Shown here: positions 8,139 to 16,426 of the stretch, in pieces
Layout of the letters: every line of letters starts with the position of its first letter
Numbering within the stretch: the first letter of the stretch is position 1
Assembly: GCA_905182475.1 (NCBI GenBank)
Contig: CAJJBR010000121.1
Location: forward strand, 1 to 36,039
Length of the DNA stretch: 36,039 nucleotides
Source of the DNA: Akkermansiaceae bacterium
Lineage (GTDB): Bacteria > Verrucomicrobiota > Verrucomicrobiia > Verrucomicrobiales > Akkermansiaceae
Direction of reading: 5' to 3'
Notes under the pieces: model-generated
The model's input: the letters and a program-made list of their open reading frames with translations, nothing else
The model's database searches: none
Told to the model about the DNA's origin: nothing
Position numbers and translations under genes: made by a program

Positions 8139-9698
8139 TCAATCGTCCAAGAATTTTCCGGGATTTAGGATACCGTGGGGATCCATCGTCCGTTTCAGCG
8201 AGCGGTGGACAGCGAAGGAGGTTTCTCCTAAAGCCTGACGGATCCATGGCTTTTTCGCGAGGCCTACCCCATGCTCTCCGGTGATCGCGCCCCCGTTGTC
8301 GAGCACCCAGGTAAATAGAATATCCAGCGCCGCATCTGCACGCTGGCGGGTTTCCGGATCGGTGTATTTGTCCACCATCAAGTTGGTGTGAATGTTGCCA
8401 TCACCCGCGTGTCCGAAGCATGCGATGGCAATTCCAGTTTCCCTCTCAAGTAGCCTCGCGAAGTTCACGAGATCGACCAGCTTCCCACGCGGCACGACAA
8501 TATCCTCGTTGAGTTTTGTGAGGCCAGTATCACGGAGGGAATAGGAAAACTCGCGGCGCAACTGCCAGATCGCGTCGCATTCCGCCTCTTCCCGGGCGAT
8601 TCGGATCTGCTCGGCACCACATTCACGCAGCAGTTTGTAAAGTTCCTCCAATTCTGAAGCAACCGCCGCCGGCCTTCCATCGATCTCAACGATGAGATGA
8701 CCATCCCCCGGAGGGAAGACATCGCTACCCAGTCTCTTTCTCGCAGCGGCGAGGGTGAACGCATCCGTGATCTCCAGCGCGGAGGGAAGATGCCCGGACT
8801 GAAGGATGGTCTGAACCGCTTTCGCGGCAGCGGGGAAATTAGGAAAAATGGCTGCCAGCATCCCACGACAAGCGGGCTTCGGAATGATGCGAGCTGTAAT
8901 TTCGGTCACGACCCCCAGCATCCCCTCGGAGCCGACGAACATCCCGATCAGATCAAACCCAGTCTTATTCTTATGCACTCGGCCTCCAGTGCGCAACACA
9001 CGACCGTTGGCTAATACCACCTCAAGACCTAAAATATAACTCCGGGTCACGCCGTATTTCAAACAACGCGGCCCACCGGCATTGGTTGCGACGTTTCCAC
9101 CAATCGAGCACTCTTTAAGCGAAGCCGGATCCGGTGGATAGTCCCAACCAAGTGCCCGCACAGCTGTCTGCAAGTCCCCGGTAATCACTCCCGGTTGCAC
9201 CACAGCAACGCCATCGTTCGGATTAATCGCCAAAATCTTGTTCATCCGTGCGGTGGAGAGAACGATTCCACCGTGCACTGGCACACATCCTCCGACGTAT
9301 CCCACCCCAGCTCCACGGGTGGTAACTGGGACGCGGTTTCGGTGGGCATATGCCAGCACCTTTGAGACATCTTCCGTGCTTTCCGCAAAAACGACCACAT
9401 CCGGAGAGTGGCTAGCGAACCACTTGTCGCCGGAGTGTTCCGACTTCACCGCATCCTCAAGACTAACCTTCCCCTCACCTATTTTTTTCCTCAGGGCTGC
9501 AGCCACGTATTGGGGTTCAACGGGTTCCACCTCCGGGGATTTAATAACCCTCAAGTCGGGGCTCTTATCCGGTTCTTCTTCGGCTTCCGGAATAACTTTA
9601 AAATCGTCCTCAACGTCATCCCAGACATCTTCAGATAAAGGAGGGGTCTCAGACCGGCGGACTTCGAACGGTTTAGTCTTTTTTGGAGGTAGCTTCAT
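8139..9698 (-). CDS. glcD: FAD-linked oxidase, glycolate/D-lactate dehydrogenase (GlcD) family
   Basis: This 519-residue flavoenzyme should oxidise a 2-hydroxyacid such as glycolate or D-lactate to the 2-oxoacid. The FAD-binding PCMH-type domain (about 98-275) shows TTRGAGVGYVGG and the block GGNVATNAGG followed by RCLKYGV. The C-terminal oxidase domain shows FGHAGDGNIHTNL, GAITGEHGVGLAKKPW and DPHGILNPGKF. GlcD normally works with GlcE and GlcF, but neither is next to it here, so it may act alone or with unlinked partners. Residues 1-60 form an unusual acidic, proline-rich extension not needed for the fold. The ATG at 9698 is preferred over a TTG at 9737. It lies downstream of the DUF420/SCO genes on the same strand with a 72-base gap. 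Confidence 0.88.
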   Translation of the reverse strand: MKLPPKKTKPFEVRRSETPPLSEDVWDDVEDDFKVIPEAEEEPDKSPDLRVIKSPEVEPVEPQYVAAALRKKIGEGKVSLEDAVKSEHSGDKWFASHSPDVVVFAESTEDVSKVLAYAHRNRVPVTTRGAGVGYVGGCVPVHGGIVLSTARMNKILAINPNDGVAVVQPGVITGDLQTAVRALGWDYPPDPASLKECSIGGNVATNAGGPRCLKYGVTRSYILGLEVVLANGRVLRTGGRVHKNKTGFDLIGMFVGSEGMLGVVTEITARIIPKPACRGMLAAIFPNFPAAAKAVQTILQSGHLPSALEITDAFTLAAARKRLGSDVFPPGDGHLIVEIDGRPAAVASELEELYKLLRECGAEQIRIAREEAECDAIWQLRREFSYSLRDTGLTKLNEDIVVPRGKLVDLVNFARLLERETGIAIACFGHAGDGNIHTNLMVDKYTDPETRQRADAALDILFTWVLDNGGAITGEHGVGLAKKPWIRQALGETSFAVHRSLKRTMDPHGILNPGKFLDD

Positions 9699-9770
9699 GA
9701 ACGAGGAGACTATTTTCCGTAGTCGGCGGGAGGTCAACCCCGGCGGACTACAAACCTCTTCACTTGTAAC

Positions 9771-10346
9771 TCAGGAATAGTAAGGTCGGAGCATTAAATA
9801 GCAGATCGGCCCGGTGACTGCCACGTAAAGCCAGAGCGGAAAAACCCAGCGAGCCAGTCTCTTGTGCGACCCAAAACGATTTGTAAACCCGGAAATGAAG
9901 GTTAAAAAGATCACAGGCAGACTAACTGCAGCGCTAACGATGTGCGTGATCAGCAGGAAAAAATACGTAGATCTCACCCAGCCCTCCCCACCGAACTTCG
10001 TCTCAACCGTGGTAAAATGGTAAGCCACATAGCAAAGGAGGAAGCCTGCGGACAAAGCCATCGCCGCCATAATAAACCCCCTGTGCAGTGCAATCCTCCC
10101 AGCCTTTACCGAGATTAACGCCGCAATTAACGCTAGCGCTACCAACGTATTTAAAACCGCATGTATGGGCGGCAGGAACGACATCGACCAACCTTCCGGC
10201 AGCGGAATTTTGTAGGGCGAACGCATCATCACCACCAATATCAGAACCAGTGCCGTGACAATCCACGCTACGATTTTGAGAAGCCTGGAAAGCTTGTGAT
10301 TCGGCTCCCTCTTCAGCCACTCCCTGTGCTCCTGCGTGTCTGCCAT
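9771..10346 (-). CDS. DUF420 integral membrane protein
   Basis: A 191-residue membrane protein with five probable helices: about 24-42, 57-78, 88-110, 126-150 and 168-186. The layout and the conserved histidines (IHAVLN, YVAYHFTTVETKFGG, LITHIVSA) match DUF420, the family of Bacillus YozB and staphylococcal CtaM, which is needed for assembly of haem-copper oxidase. Here it follows two SCO-like genes on the same strand, which supports a role in maturing a terminal oxidase at the cytoplasmic membrane. No oxidase subunits are inside the window. The ATG at 10346 is the only sensible start, and the 36-base spacing to the SCO gene suggests co-transcription. Confidence 0.82.
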   Translation of the reverse strand: MADTQEHREWLKREPNHKLSRLLKIVAWIVTALVLILVVMMRSPYKIPLPEGWSMSFLPPIHAVLNTLVALALIAALISVKAGRIALHRGFIMAAMALSAGFLLCYVAYHFTTVETKFGGEGWVRSTYFFLLITHIVSAAVSLPVIFLTFISGFTNRFGSHKRLARWVFPLWLYVAVTGPICYLMLRPYYS

Positions 10347-10382
10347 GATTGTTTTCCTTCGTGAAAATTTACCCTGGGAATA

Positions 10383-11090
10383 TCAGCGCTCCAGTTCTGC
10401 TGCGATCCGTTGCTTTAACTGCGCTTTCAATTCCTTGTAGCCCTCGGGAGAGCCGTTCTCGGAGCGTTGGTAAGCGAGATCCCACTTGCCTATCGCTTTG
10501 AAATCCCTGTCCACCGCGATGAGTCCCATATCGTGGTCGAATCTTCCGCTGGCTTCGATCTGCGCGGCATCCGCGCGCTCGCGCACACCAAGGAATTTTA
10601 AGGTATTTTCAAGATACTCATGAGTCGCCTTTTCCTCGCCAGCGTTCAGGAACCACCAGTCTTCCACGTCAGCGCCGAGCGCCTGCGCGTAGTCCTTGAG
10701 TTTCTCCACATCGTCCGTCTCGGGATCCACACTGATGCAGACCATGTGGAAATCCGGGTGGCCTTTGAATTCATCGTAAATGCTGCGGAGTTCAGCTCCG
10801 TTACGCACCGCGCAATGGGGACAAATCGCGAAAAATTCCGCCACCATCCAGACTTTCCCGCGCAGGTCAGAGAGCTTGACCGTCTCGCCCGCTTGGTTCG
10901 TTGCGACCAGATCTTTCTCGATGGGATACCATTCGTCCTTCTTTTCGATCTTTATGTTGGTAAAGGCATTGGTCTCCTCACCTTTCATACGAAGGCTGGG
11001 CACCAGGACGAGATTCACTAGCGCAAGGATGGCCGCGCACACCACCGCGACGCCGCAGTAGAAAAGGATGATCGTTGTCTTCTTGCTCAT
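10383..11090 (-). CDS. SCO1/SenC-like membrane-anchored thioredoxin-fold protein
   Basis: A 235-residue protein with an N-terminal anchor (about 7-31) and a periplasmic thioredoxin fold. Family marks are LSDLRGKVWMVAEFFAICPHC, the strand HMVCISVDPETD, and FDHDMGLIAVD carrying H186 at the position of the copper-binding histidine of SCO proteins. SCO proteins deliver copper to, or reduce, the CuA site of cytochrome c oxidase. The cysteine motif is C90-P-H-C93 (CXXC), where SCO proteins normally have CXXXC, so it may act more as a thiol-disulfide reductase than as a copper chaperone. It sits six bases after the cysteine-free paralogue and upstream of DUF420, forming an apparent operon. Confidence 0.82.
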   Translation of the reverse strand: MSKKTTIILFYCGVAVVCAAILALVNLVLVPSLRMKGEETNAFTNIKIEKKDEWYPIEKDLVATNQAGETVKLSDLRGKVWMVAEFFAICPHCAVRNGAELRSIYDEFKGHPDFHMVCISVDPETDDVEKLKDYAQALGADVEDWWFLNAGEEKATHEYLENTLKFLGVRERADAAQIEASGRFDHDMGLIAVDRDFKAIGKWDLAYQRSENGSPEGYKELKAQLKQRIAAELER

Positions 11091-11096
11091 GACTTA

Positions 11097-11960
11097 TTAG
11101 TTACGCTTGGATTGTTTCGATTTCAAAATAATGAGGAGCATAAGAAGCAAAAAACCTGCTCCTGTCCCTATGACGGTTACGGCTGGACTGATCGCCTTGT
11201 TCTCATCCATTTTTTCGACAAGAAGCTGCTCAATGGTTTCACCCAAAAGAACCTCCATCTGCCCGATGTTGGTAAGCTCGGTTCCGGTCTTGATCCCGTC
11301 TGCATCCCATTTTTCCGCCTCTTCAAAATCAAACGGAATATCGAAGGATTTACCGTTAATCTGTGGAACAACGGCCTTCCTTACATGGCGGCTCCGATCG
11401 ATCACAAAAAGCGATTTATCATACTGCCAGACACCATCCTTCTCGTGGGGCAAACGGTTCGCCTTGAATTCGTTTTTGATAAACTTGTGAAGGGTAGGCC
11501 TTTCGTTCGAGCCCACCGTCCACATTGGAAGCTCTGCACCCAGAGATTCGGCGACTTCTTCCAACTGTGGCTGAAGCATTTCCGCAGAACCGGGATCCAG
11601 CACAAGCGTCACCAGGGCAATATCCTGATTACCTGCATACTTCTCCGAAAGCCTTTTCATCACCCCGATAGTGACTGCATCCGGCTGCGCTTGCGGCAGG
11701 CTTTGAATAACCAGCACCTTTCCCTTCAGCGTCATCAGATTGGTCATCTTGCCGTCCTGGCGGATGAAGGTGAGATCCTTGGTTCCTGAAATCTGGGTCA
11801 CAAAGCTCGGCCTGTCGTCTTTCGCTCCCTCTTTGGTGCGCTTTTCGTATGCTTTCAGGATCACGATCCCGCCCACGACCATTACCGCCACGAGGATAAG
11901 AGCCGTGATATAGTTCTTCTTCGGGCTGGGAGTTACAGGTTCGAGATCGGTCGCAAGCAT
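11097..11960 (-). CDS. SCO-like protein lacking all cysteines, two membrane anchors
   Basis: A 287-residue protein with an N-terminal helix (about 17-35), a periplasmic domain and a C-terminal helix (AVTVIGTGAGFLLLMLLIIL). The middle has the thioredoxin/SCO order: TLKGKVLVIQSLP where the redox motif should be, then the strand ALVTLVLDPG, then SLFVIDRSRHVRKAVVP. The protein contains no cysteine at all, so neither redox chemistry nor SCO-type copper binding through thiols is possible. I infer a structural or partner-binding paralogue of the next gene, which it precedes by six bases. An upstream ATG at 12002 would add 14 residues; I prefer the internal ATG because it gives a short cytoplasmic head before the helix. 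The homology is remote, so the family call is cautious. Confidence 0.68.
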   Translation of the reverse strand: MLATDLEPVTPSPKKNYITALILVAVMVVGGIVILKAYEKRTKEGAKDDRPSFVTQISGTKDLTFIRQDGKMTNLMTLKGKVLVIQSLPQAQPDAVTIGVMKRLSEKYAGNQDIALVTLVLDPGSAEMLQPQLEEVAESLGAELPMWTVGSNERPTLHKFIKNEFKANRLPHEKDGVWQYDKSLFVIDRSRHVRKAVVPQINGKSFDIPFDFEEAEKWDADGIKTGTELTNIGQMEVLLGETIEQLLVEKMDENKAISPAVTVIGTGAGFLLLMLLIILKSKQSKRN

Positions 11961-12078
11961 TTGTCCGCGGAAATGTAATGAGGAACTCAGTCTTGTCCAC
12001 ATCCGCCGACAAGAAACTTTACCACCGGCTTTTCCTCTTCACTTGCTCTTTCCTCCACTTTCACTGAACCTCCCATCC

Positions 12079-13086
12079 ATGGATTACGCCACTGAGACCG
12101 AAGTCGCTGAAGCGGCAAAGCACCTCCGTCCCCTGAAACAAGGCCTCAACCAGATACTCTTCGGTCAAGAAGAGATCATCGAACTGGTCGTCACCGGTGT
12201 CTTGGCACGGGGTCACATCCTTCTCGAGGGCCTTCCCGGTCTTGGAAAAACGGAACTCGTGAAAGGCCTTTCCAAGCTACTGCGACTGGAAAACAAGCGC
12301 ATCCAGTTCACCCCAGACCTTCTCCCCGGTGACATCACGGGAAACCCCGTCCTCCAGGAAGTCGATGGCCGCCGCGAGTTCATCTTTCAGCCAGGCCCCC
12401 TTTTCGCGAACATCGTTCTCGCCGACGAAATCAACCGAGCATCCCCTAAAACCCAATCAGCCCTCCTTGAGGCCATGCAGGAGCGCCGCGTCACCGTTCT
12501 TGGGAAAACACACGAACTTCCCCTACCGTTTTTCGTCCTCGCCACACAAAACCCAATCGAACTCGAGGGCACTTATCCCCTCCCCGAGGCACAGCTCGAC
12601 CGTTTCCTTTTTAAACTGGAGATCATGAAAAACGACGTCGCCACCCTCCAGCGCATCGTTTCCCACCGGGAGCTGGGGACCGAGCCACAGGTAGATCCCA
12701 TCATGTCAGGAGAAACCCTAGCCGAACTCCTTGCCCTCACCCGCCGCATTTATCTTCCCGATGTCGTCGCGAACTACATCGCACGCCTCGTCGATTCCAC
12801 CCATCCGGGTCAGGCGGAGTCCGCAGCGCAAATCCGATTCGGAGCCAGCCCACGTGCCGCCCTCGCCATGGCCTCCGCCGCCAAAGCCCGCGCCCTGATT
12901 TACGAGCGCACGAATGCATCCTTCGAGGACGTGAAAGCCGTCGCAACCTCCGTCCTTCGCCACCGTATCGTTCTCGATTACAACGCCCGCGTTGACGGCC
13001 ACAGCACAAACTCCGTGGTCGAAAAAATCCTAGGCGAAGTCCCCTTCCAAGACAGCCCAACCCCGAAGACCCTAGTCCCCGCGTAG
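12079..13086 (+). CDS. MoxR-family AAA+ ATPase
   Basis: A 335-residue MoxR-type AAA+ ATPase, a chaperone class that remodels or activates partner proteins often encoded beside it. Visible motifs are Walker A GLPGLGKTE, the block QFTPDLLPGDITG, Walker B IVLADEINRASPKTQSALLEAMQE, sensor 1 FVLATQNPIE followed by GTYPLPEAQLDRF, and the C-terminal lid with GASPRAALAMASAAKA. All are typical and intact. The ATG at 12079 is chosen; a TTG at 12043 is less likely. It is the first gene of a same-strand series: membrane exoprotein, S23-type protein, ABC ATPase, ABC permease. The usual DUF58 and VWA partners are absent downstream, so the membrane protein at 13152 or the ABC system may be its client. Confidence 0.93.
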   Translation: MDYATETEVAEAAKHLRPLKQGLNQILFGQEEIIELVVTGVLARGHILLEGLPGLGKTELVKGLSKLLRLENKRIQFTPDLLPGDITGNPVLQEVDGRREFIFQPGPLFANIVLADEINRASPKTQSALLEAMQERRVTVLGKTHELPLPFFVLATQNPIELEGTYPLPEAQLDRFLFKLEIMKNDVATLQRIVSHRELGTEPQVDPIMSGETLAELLALTRRIYLPDVVANYIARLVDSTHPGQAESAAQIRFGASPRAALAMASAAKARALIYERTNASFEDVKAVATSVLRHRIVLDYNARVDGHSTNSVVEKILGEVPFQDSPTPKTLVPA

Positions 13087-13151
13087 CTACGGCGTCCCGC
13101 CGCAGTGCGTGTAAGCCGCGTCTCGCGGCGAGTCTCGGAACATCTTCCACC
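13087..13151. repeat. GC-rich palindromic spacer repeat
   Basis: The spacer between moxR and the next gene consists of GC-rich imperfect palindromes: GGCGTCCCGCCGC, then GCCGCGTCTCGCGGCGAG. It resembles small structured intergenic repeats rather than a promoter, and could affect the operon mRNA by folding. There is no T-run. Confidence 0.5.
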
Positions 13152-14909
13152 ATGCCCCGTTCTCTCTCTTCCATTCGATGTTCAATGTTCAGCGTTGGAT
13201 GTTCGATATTCCTTCTCTTAGCTGCATCTGCCCAGGAAGTTATCTTCCGCCAAGTGGCCGATACGAAAACCGACACCCACGTAGAGGTCACATCCCTTTT
13301 CTCCCACCCTAGTCTCGGCGGCTACCTACCGGTGCGCATCATCGTCGCAAACAACCAGAAAGTCCCACACAAGATTTTCCTCAGATTTAAAGACGCCACC
13401 AACTACAGCGACGAGATCTCCACATCTTCGTCCTACTCTTTCGTAGCCCCCCCCGGGCGAACCGTTAGCCAGGATATTCTCGTTCCACTCACCGCTCAGA
13501 ACGGCACCTCCTCTTACCAAGAGCTGAGCGTCAACCTGAACGGAAGCATGGGGAACATCTCAGGAAATGTTTCCACGGTATTTTCCCCTGACCAACCCGC
13601 CGTCCTTCTCAGCGAAAGCCTCTACACACCAAACGGCTCAGCCCTCGATACCGAGCGCAACTCGCGCGGTTCCGGCTCATATGGTCGTTCCTCATCCAAT
13701 AGTTTCTCCTCGAAGTTCGATCCCAAGCGCCTCCCGGACGACTGGCGCGCCTTTTCCGGATTCGATTCCATCATGCTCACGGAAACCGACTGGGCGGCAA
13801 CTCCTCCGGGTTCTCGCAATGCCATCCTCTCGTGGATGCGGCTCGGCGGCCAACTCGTCGTTTATTCCCAGAGCCCTTCCAAACCCTCGGCCATCGGCAT
13901 TCCGGAAGACACCAGTTTCGGCACCGTGGTCATGAAACGGATAGCTGCAGATCTGCGACTCGATGCGAAGGAGACCGTCTCCCTCTCTATCCCGAAATCT
14001 CCCACCAGAACCCGCCTGAACTCCGTCACCAACGATTTCAACGCAAAATGGCCCATCCAAATCGAGTTCGGGGAAAAATCATTCAACTACGTGGTCTTCA
14101 TCATCATCCTGATCGCTTTCGGTATCCTCGTCGGGCCGGTGAACCTCTTCGTCTTCGCGAAATCAGGCCAGCGCCACCGGCTTTTCATCACCACACCACT
14201 CATCTCCCTAGGCACCTCGCTAATCCTCATTGTCCTGATCATCCTCCAAGATGGCTTCGGCGGAGATGGCAGCCGCATGGTACTCATGGAAGTGCGGCCG
14301 GATGAAAACCAGAACGCCGCCTTCATCCAGCAAGAGCAATTTTCCCGCACCGGGGTCATGACCTCCCCGGGCTTCACCGTCGATGCCTCCGCCCTCATCG
14401 TCCCAGTCCCACTCAGCCAATCACGCTGGGCACGTTTCACCGACGGTTACGACTCGCGCGGCACCTACAATATCCAGCCTACCGATGGCAAACTCTATGC
14501 TTCCGGCGATTGGTTCCAAAGCCGCTCCGAACAAGGCCAACTCATCACCGCAGTTGTCCCCACCCGGGGCCGCATCGAAGCAGCATCGGAACCTGGCAAG
14601 CTGATCTCCACCTTCGATTTCCCCATCGAAACCCTCGTCTTCCGGGATCCCGAAGGCACTTGGTACCGCGCCGAAAACATCACCAAAGGCCGCGCCATCA
14701 CCCCGACACCCGTCGACCCCACGATGATGCTCCCTTTCCTCAATGAACTCGCTAACAGATTCACCCAGCGAAACAGGCTCTTCCTAAACAAAGCCAAAGC
14801 GAGGGACGACCATTTTATCGCCATCACCTCCCAAGCCCCCGGTATCGAAACTCACACGGGAATCGACTGGAAAACCACCACGGTCATCACCGGCCCCATC
14901 GCCCGATGA
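13152..14909 (+). CDS. Membrane-anchored exported protein of MoxR/ABC operon, unknown function
   Basis: A 585-residue protein with an N-terminal signal peptide (hydrophobic CSIFLLLAASA, cleavage near AQ/EV). It has a beta-rich exported region to about 170, and a segment at about 190-290 (GFDSIMLTETDWAATP, ILSWMRLGGQLVVYSQS) like the glutamine-amidotransferase-like fold of DUF4350/GldG-type proteins. Two membrane helices follow (about 314-336 and 345-367), then a second beta-rich part. Its place between MoxR and an ABC-2 type ATPase/permease pair suggests an accessory exoprotein of that transporter. Bases 13171-13212, encoding the n-region and the start of the hydrophobic core, are a copy of a dispersed short repeat. 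A start at 13185 is possible but would lose the two arginines of the n-region. Confidence 0.75.
   Translation: MPRSLSSIRCSMFSVGCSIFLLLAASAQEVIFRQVADTKTDTHVEVTSLFSHPSLGGYLPVRIIVANNQKVPHKIFLRFKDATNYSDEISTSSSYSFVAPPGRTVSQDILVPLTAQNGTSSYQELSVNLNGSMGNISGNVSTVFSPDQPAVLLSESLYTPNGSALDTERNSRGSGSYGRSSSNSFSSKFDPKRLPDDWRAFSGFDSIMLTETDWAATPPGSRNAILSWMRLGGQLVVYSQSPSKPSAIGIPEDTSFGTVVMKRIAADLRLDAKETVSLSIPKSPTRTRLNSVTNDFNAKWPIQIEFGEKSFNYVVFIIILIAFGILVGPVNLFVFAKSGQRHRLFITTPLISLGTSLILIVLIILQDGFGGDGSRMVLMEVRPDENQNAAFIQQEQFSRTGVMTSPGFTVDASALIVPVPLSQSRWARFTDGYDSRGTYNIQPTDGKLYASGDWFQSRSEQGQLITAVVPTRGRIEAASEPGKLISTFDFPIETLVFRDPEGTWYRAENITKGRAITPTPVDPTMMLPFLNELANRFTQRNRLFLNKAKARDDHFIAITSQAPGIETHTGIDWKTTTVITGPIAR
13171..13212 (-). 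repeat. Dispersed ATCGAACAT-type repeat inside a signal-peptide coding region
   Basis: Read on the minus strand the segment is a run of AT-rich near-repeats (GGAATATCGAACATCCAACG, then TGAACATTGAACATCGAATGG). In translation it gives the NIEHPTLNIEHRM string, which I recall as a spurious peptide scattered through PVC and other environmental genomes. Here its other strand is read as part of the exoprotein's signal peptide. Confidence 0.6.
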
Positions 14910-14939
14910 AAATTCAAAACTCAAAATTCAACTTTCAAG
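14909..14939 (+). repeat. AT-rich spacer repeat, left of S23-type gene
   Basis: AATTCAAAACTCAAAATTCA lies between the exoprotein stop and the S23-type gene. Its reverse complement contains TTGAATTTTGA, which recurs in the spacer at 15346-15356 in the opposite orientation, so the small gene sits between inverted copies. Confidence 0.7.
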
Positions 14940-14949
14940 CCAGAGCTAG

Positions 14950-15342
14950 ATGACCGAGCCGCACAAGAAAGAGAAACCTTACGATCTGGAGGAACGCACC
15001 TACGCCTTCGCGCTGGAAGTCCGCTTATTTCTCAGAAACACTAGATGGGATCCGGTTTCCTGGCCGGACATAAAGCAGGTTCTGCGCTCGTCGGGATCCG
15101 TCTCAGCAAACTGGGTCGAAGCCAAGGAAGCGATCAGCCCTGCCGATTATCTCTACCGCGTCCGTATCTGCAAAAAAGAAGTCCGTGAAACCGGCATCTG
15201 GCTGCGTCTTATTGGTGATTCAAATCCCATCGACGAAGCTATACACCGCGATCTCGACGACCTCGTTCAGGAAACGACTGAACTTGTAAAAACCTTCATG
15301 TCCATCATCACGAAAAAGTCCGCCGAAGATACGCTTCCTTGA
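14950..15342 (+). CDS. Four-helix-bundle protein, 23S rRNA intervening-sequence (S23/IVP) family
   Basis: A 130-residue all-helical protein of the S23 family, originally found in intervening sequences of 23S rRNA genes; the Avd accessory protein of diversity-generating retroelements has the same fold. Family marks are DLEERTYAFALEVRLF in helix 1, IKQVLRSSGSVSANWVEAKEAISPADYLYR across helices 2-3 (family form: SANYxEA), and KKEVRETGIWLRLI in helix 3. These proteins form a basic pentameric barrel in known structures and are thought to bind nucleic acid; no enzyme activity is known. There is no rRNA, reverse transcriptase or variable repeat nearby. It sits in the MoxR/ABC operon between inverted AT-rich repeats, which looks like an inserted cassette rather than an original operon member. 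Confidence 0.85.
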   Translation: MTEPHKKEKPYDLEERTYAFALEVRLFLRNTRWDPVSWPDIKQVLRSSGSVSANWVEAKEAISPADYLYRVRICKKEVRETGIWLRLIGDSNPIDEAIHRDLDDLVQETTELVKTFMSIITKKSAEDTLP

Positions 15343-15376
15343 GAATTGAATTTTGAATTTTGAAATTTAAAGTTTT
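15343..15376 (+). repeat. AT-rich spacer repeat, right of S23-type gene
   Basis: GAATTGAATTTTGAATTTTG follows the S23-type stop directly and runs to the ATG of the ABC ATPase. It is the inverted counterpart of 14909-14939: 11 identical bases, one mismatch, then seven more identical bases. A looser relative (GAGTTTCAAGTTTACTGTTT) fills the spacer at 16431-16450 before the permease. Confidence 0.7.
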
Positions 15377-16426
15377 ATGAGCGACAGCGCAATCACCGTC
15401 CACAACCTCTACCGCTTCTTCGGCCCTCTTCAGGCAGTCAACGGCATTTCCTTTGAAATTCCACACGGATCCGTGTGCGGTTTTGTCGGCGCGAACGGCG
15501 CTGGCAAGACAACTGCGATGCGCATTCTCGCCAGTCTCGATTACCCGACGATGGGGCATGCTGAAATCTGCGGGATCAACGTCGTCCATCACCCTGCCGA
15601 AGTGCGACGCCTGATCGGCTGGATGCCCGACCATTTCGGAAACTACGACAACATGACGGTGCTGGAGTATCTCGACTTCTATGCCCGCGCCCTCGGCTAC
15701 AAAGGTGCCGAACGCCGTCAGCGCATTGACGAGGTCATGGACTTCACTGACCTGGTTCCTCTGGCGGACAGATTTTCCAACAAGCTATCCAAGGGCATGA
15801 CCCAGCGCCTCTGCCTAGGTCGCTCCCTGCTGCACGATCCGCAAGTTCTCATTATGGACGAGCCCGCCGCAGGTCTTGATCCAAAGGCACGAGTGGAACT
15901 GAAACACCTTATCCGAGTCCTCGCCAAGGAAGGAAAAACCATTTTCATCTCCTCCCACATCCTGTCCGAGCTTGGCGAAATGTGTGACTCCCTGCTCTTC
16001 ATCAACAACGGTCGCATCGTCCACCACGGCGATGCCGAATCCCTGAAACGCTCCTCCGATGCTCTCGGCGGCGTGCTCTATGATGTCCAACTCGATGGCG
16101 ATCCGCAGGCGCTCTCAGATTGGACAGTGCTCCAGCCGAACATCGAATTCCTAGAATCCAGAAAGACTGGAGGACGTATCCGTATCGACACTGAAGACCC
16201 GTCGAAGGCCGCCGACATCCTCTCGCGGATGATACGCGACAACCTTCGCGTCATCGACTTCCACCGCGAGCAGCGCAACCTCGAAGACGCCTTCATCGAC
16301 ATCCTCGCCAACCTTGAAAAAGACCAGAACTTCACCCACGCCCCACCGCCAATTCCAGGACAGCCTGCCACGCCCCCTCCACACGCCGAGGTTCCCGTAA
16401 CCGTCCCCGACTCAACTCTTCCTTAA
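15377..16426 (+). CDS. ABC transporter ATP-binding protein
   Basis: A 349-residue ABC ATPase of the ABC-2/NatA-GldA type. Walker A GANGAGKTT is at 38-46, the signature LSKGM at 137-141, Walker B LIMDEP at 158-163 with D-loop AGLDPK, and the switch histidine is in ISSHILSE (H194). The usual Q-loop glutamine region reads GWMPDHFGNYDNMTV, as in several NatA-like proteins. After about residue 220 there is an extra C-terminal domain and a proline-rich tail (HAPPPIPGQPATPPP). With the permease 33 bases downstream it should power export or an envelope process at the inner membrane; the substrate is unknown. Confidence 0.94.
   Translation: MSDSAITVHNLYRFFGPLQAVNGISFEIPHGSVCGFVGANGAGKTTAMRILASLDYPTMGHAEICGINVVHHPAEVRRLIGWMPDHFGNYDNMTVLEYLDFYARALGYKGAERRQRIDEVMDFTDLVPLADRFSNKLSKGMTQRLCLGRSLLHDPQVLIMDEPAAGLDPKARVELKHLIRVLAKEGKTIFISSHILSELGEMCDSLLFINNGRIVHHGDAESLKRSSDALGGVLYDVQLDGDPQALSDWTVLQPNIEFLESRKTGGRIRIDTEDPSKAADILSRMIRDNLRVIDFHREQRNLEDAFIDILANLEKDQNFTHAPPPIPGQPATPPPHAEVPVTVPDSTLP

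Noticed and set aside
14950..15342. Avd protein of a diversity-generating retroelement
   Set aside because: The fold family fits, but there is no reverse transcriptase, template repeat or variable repeat in the window.
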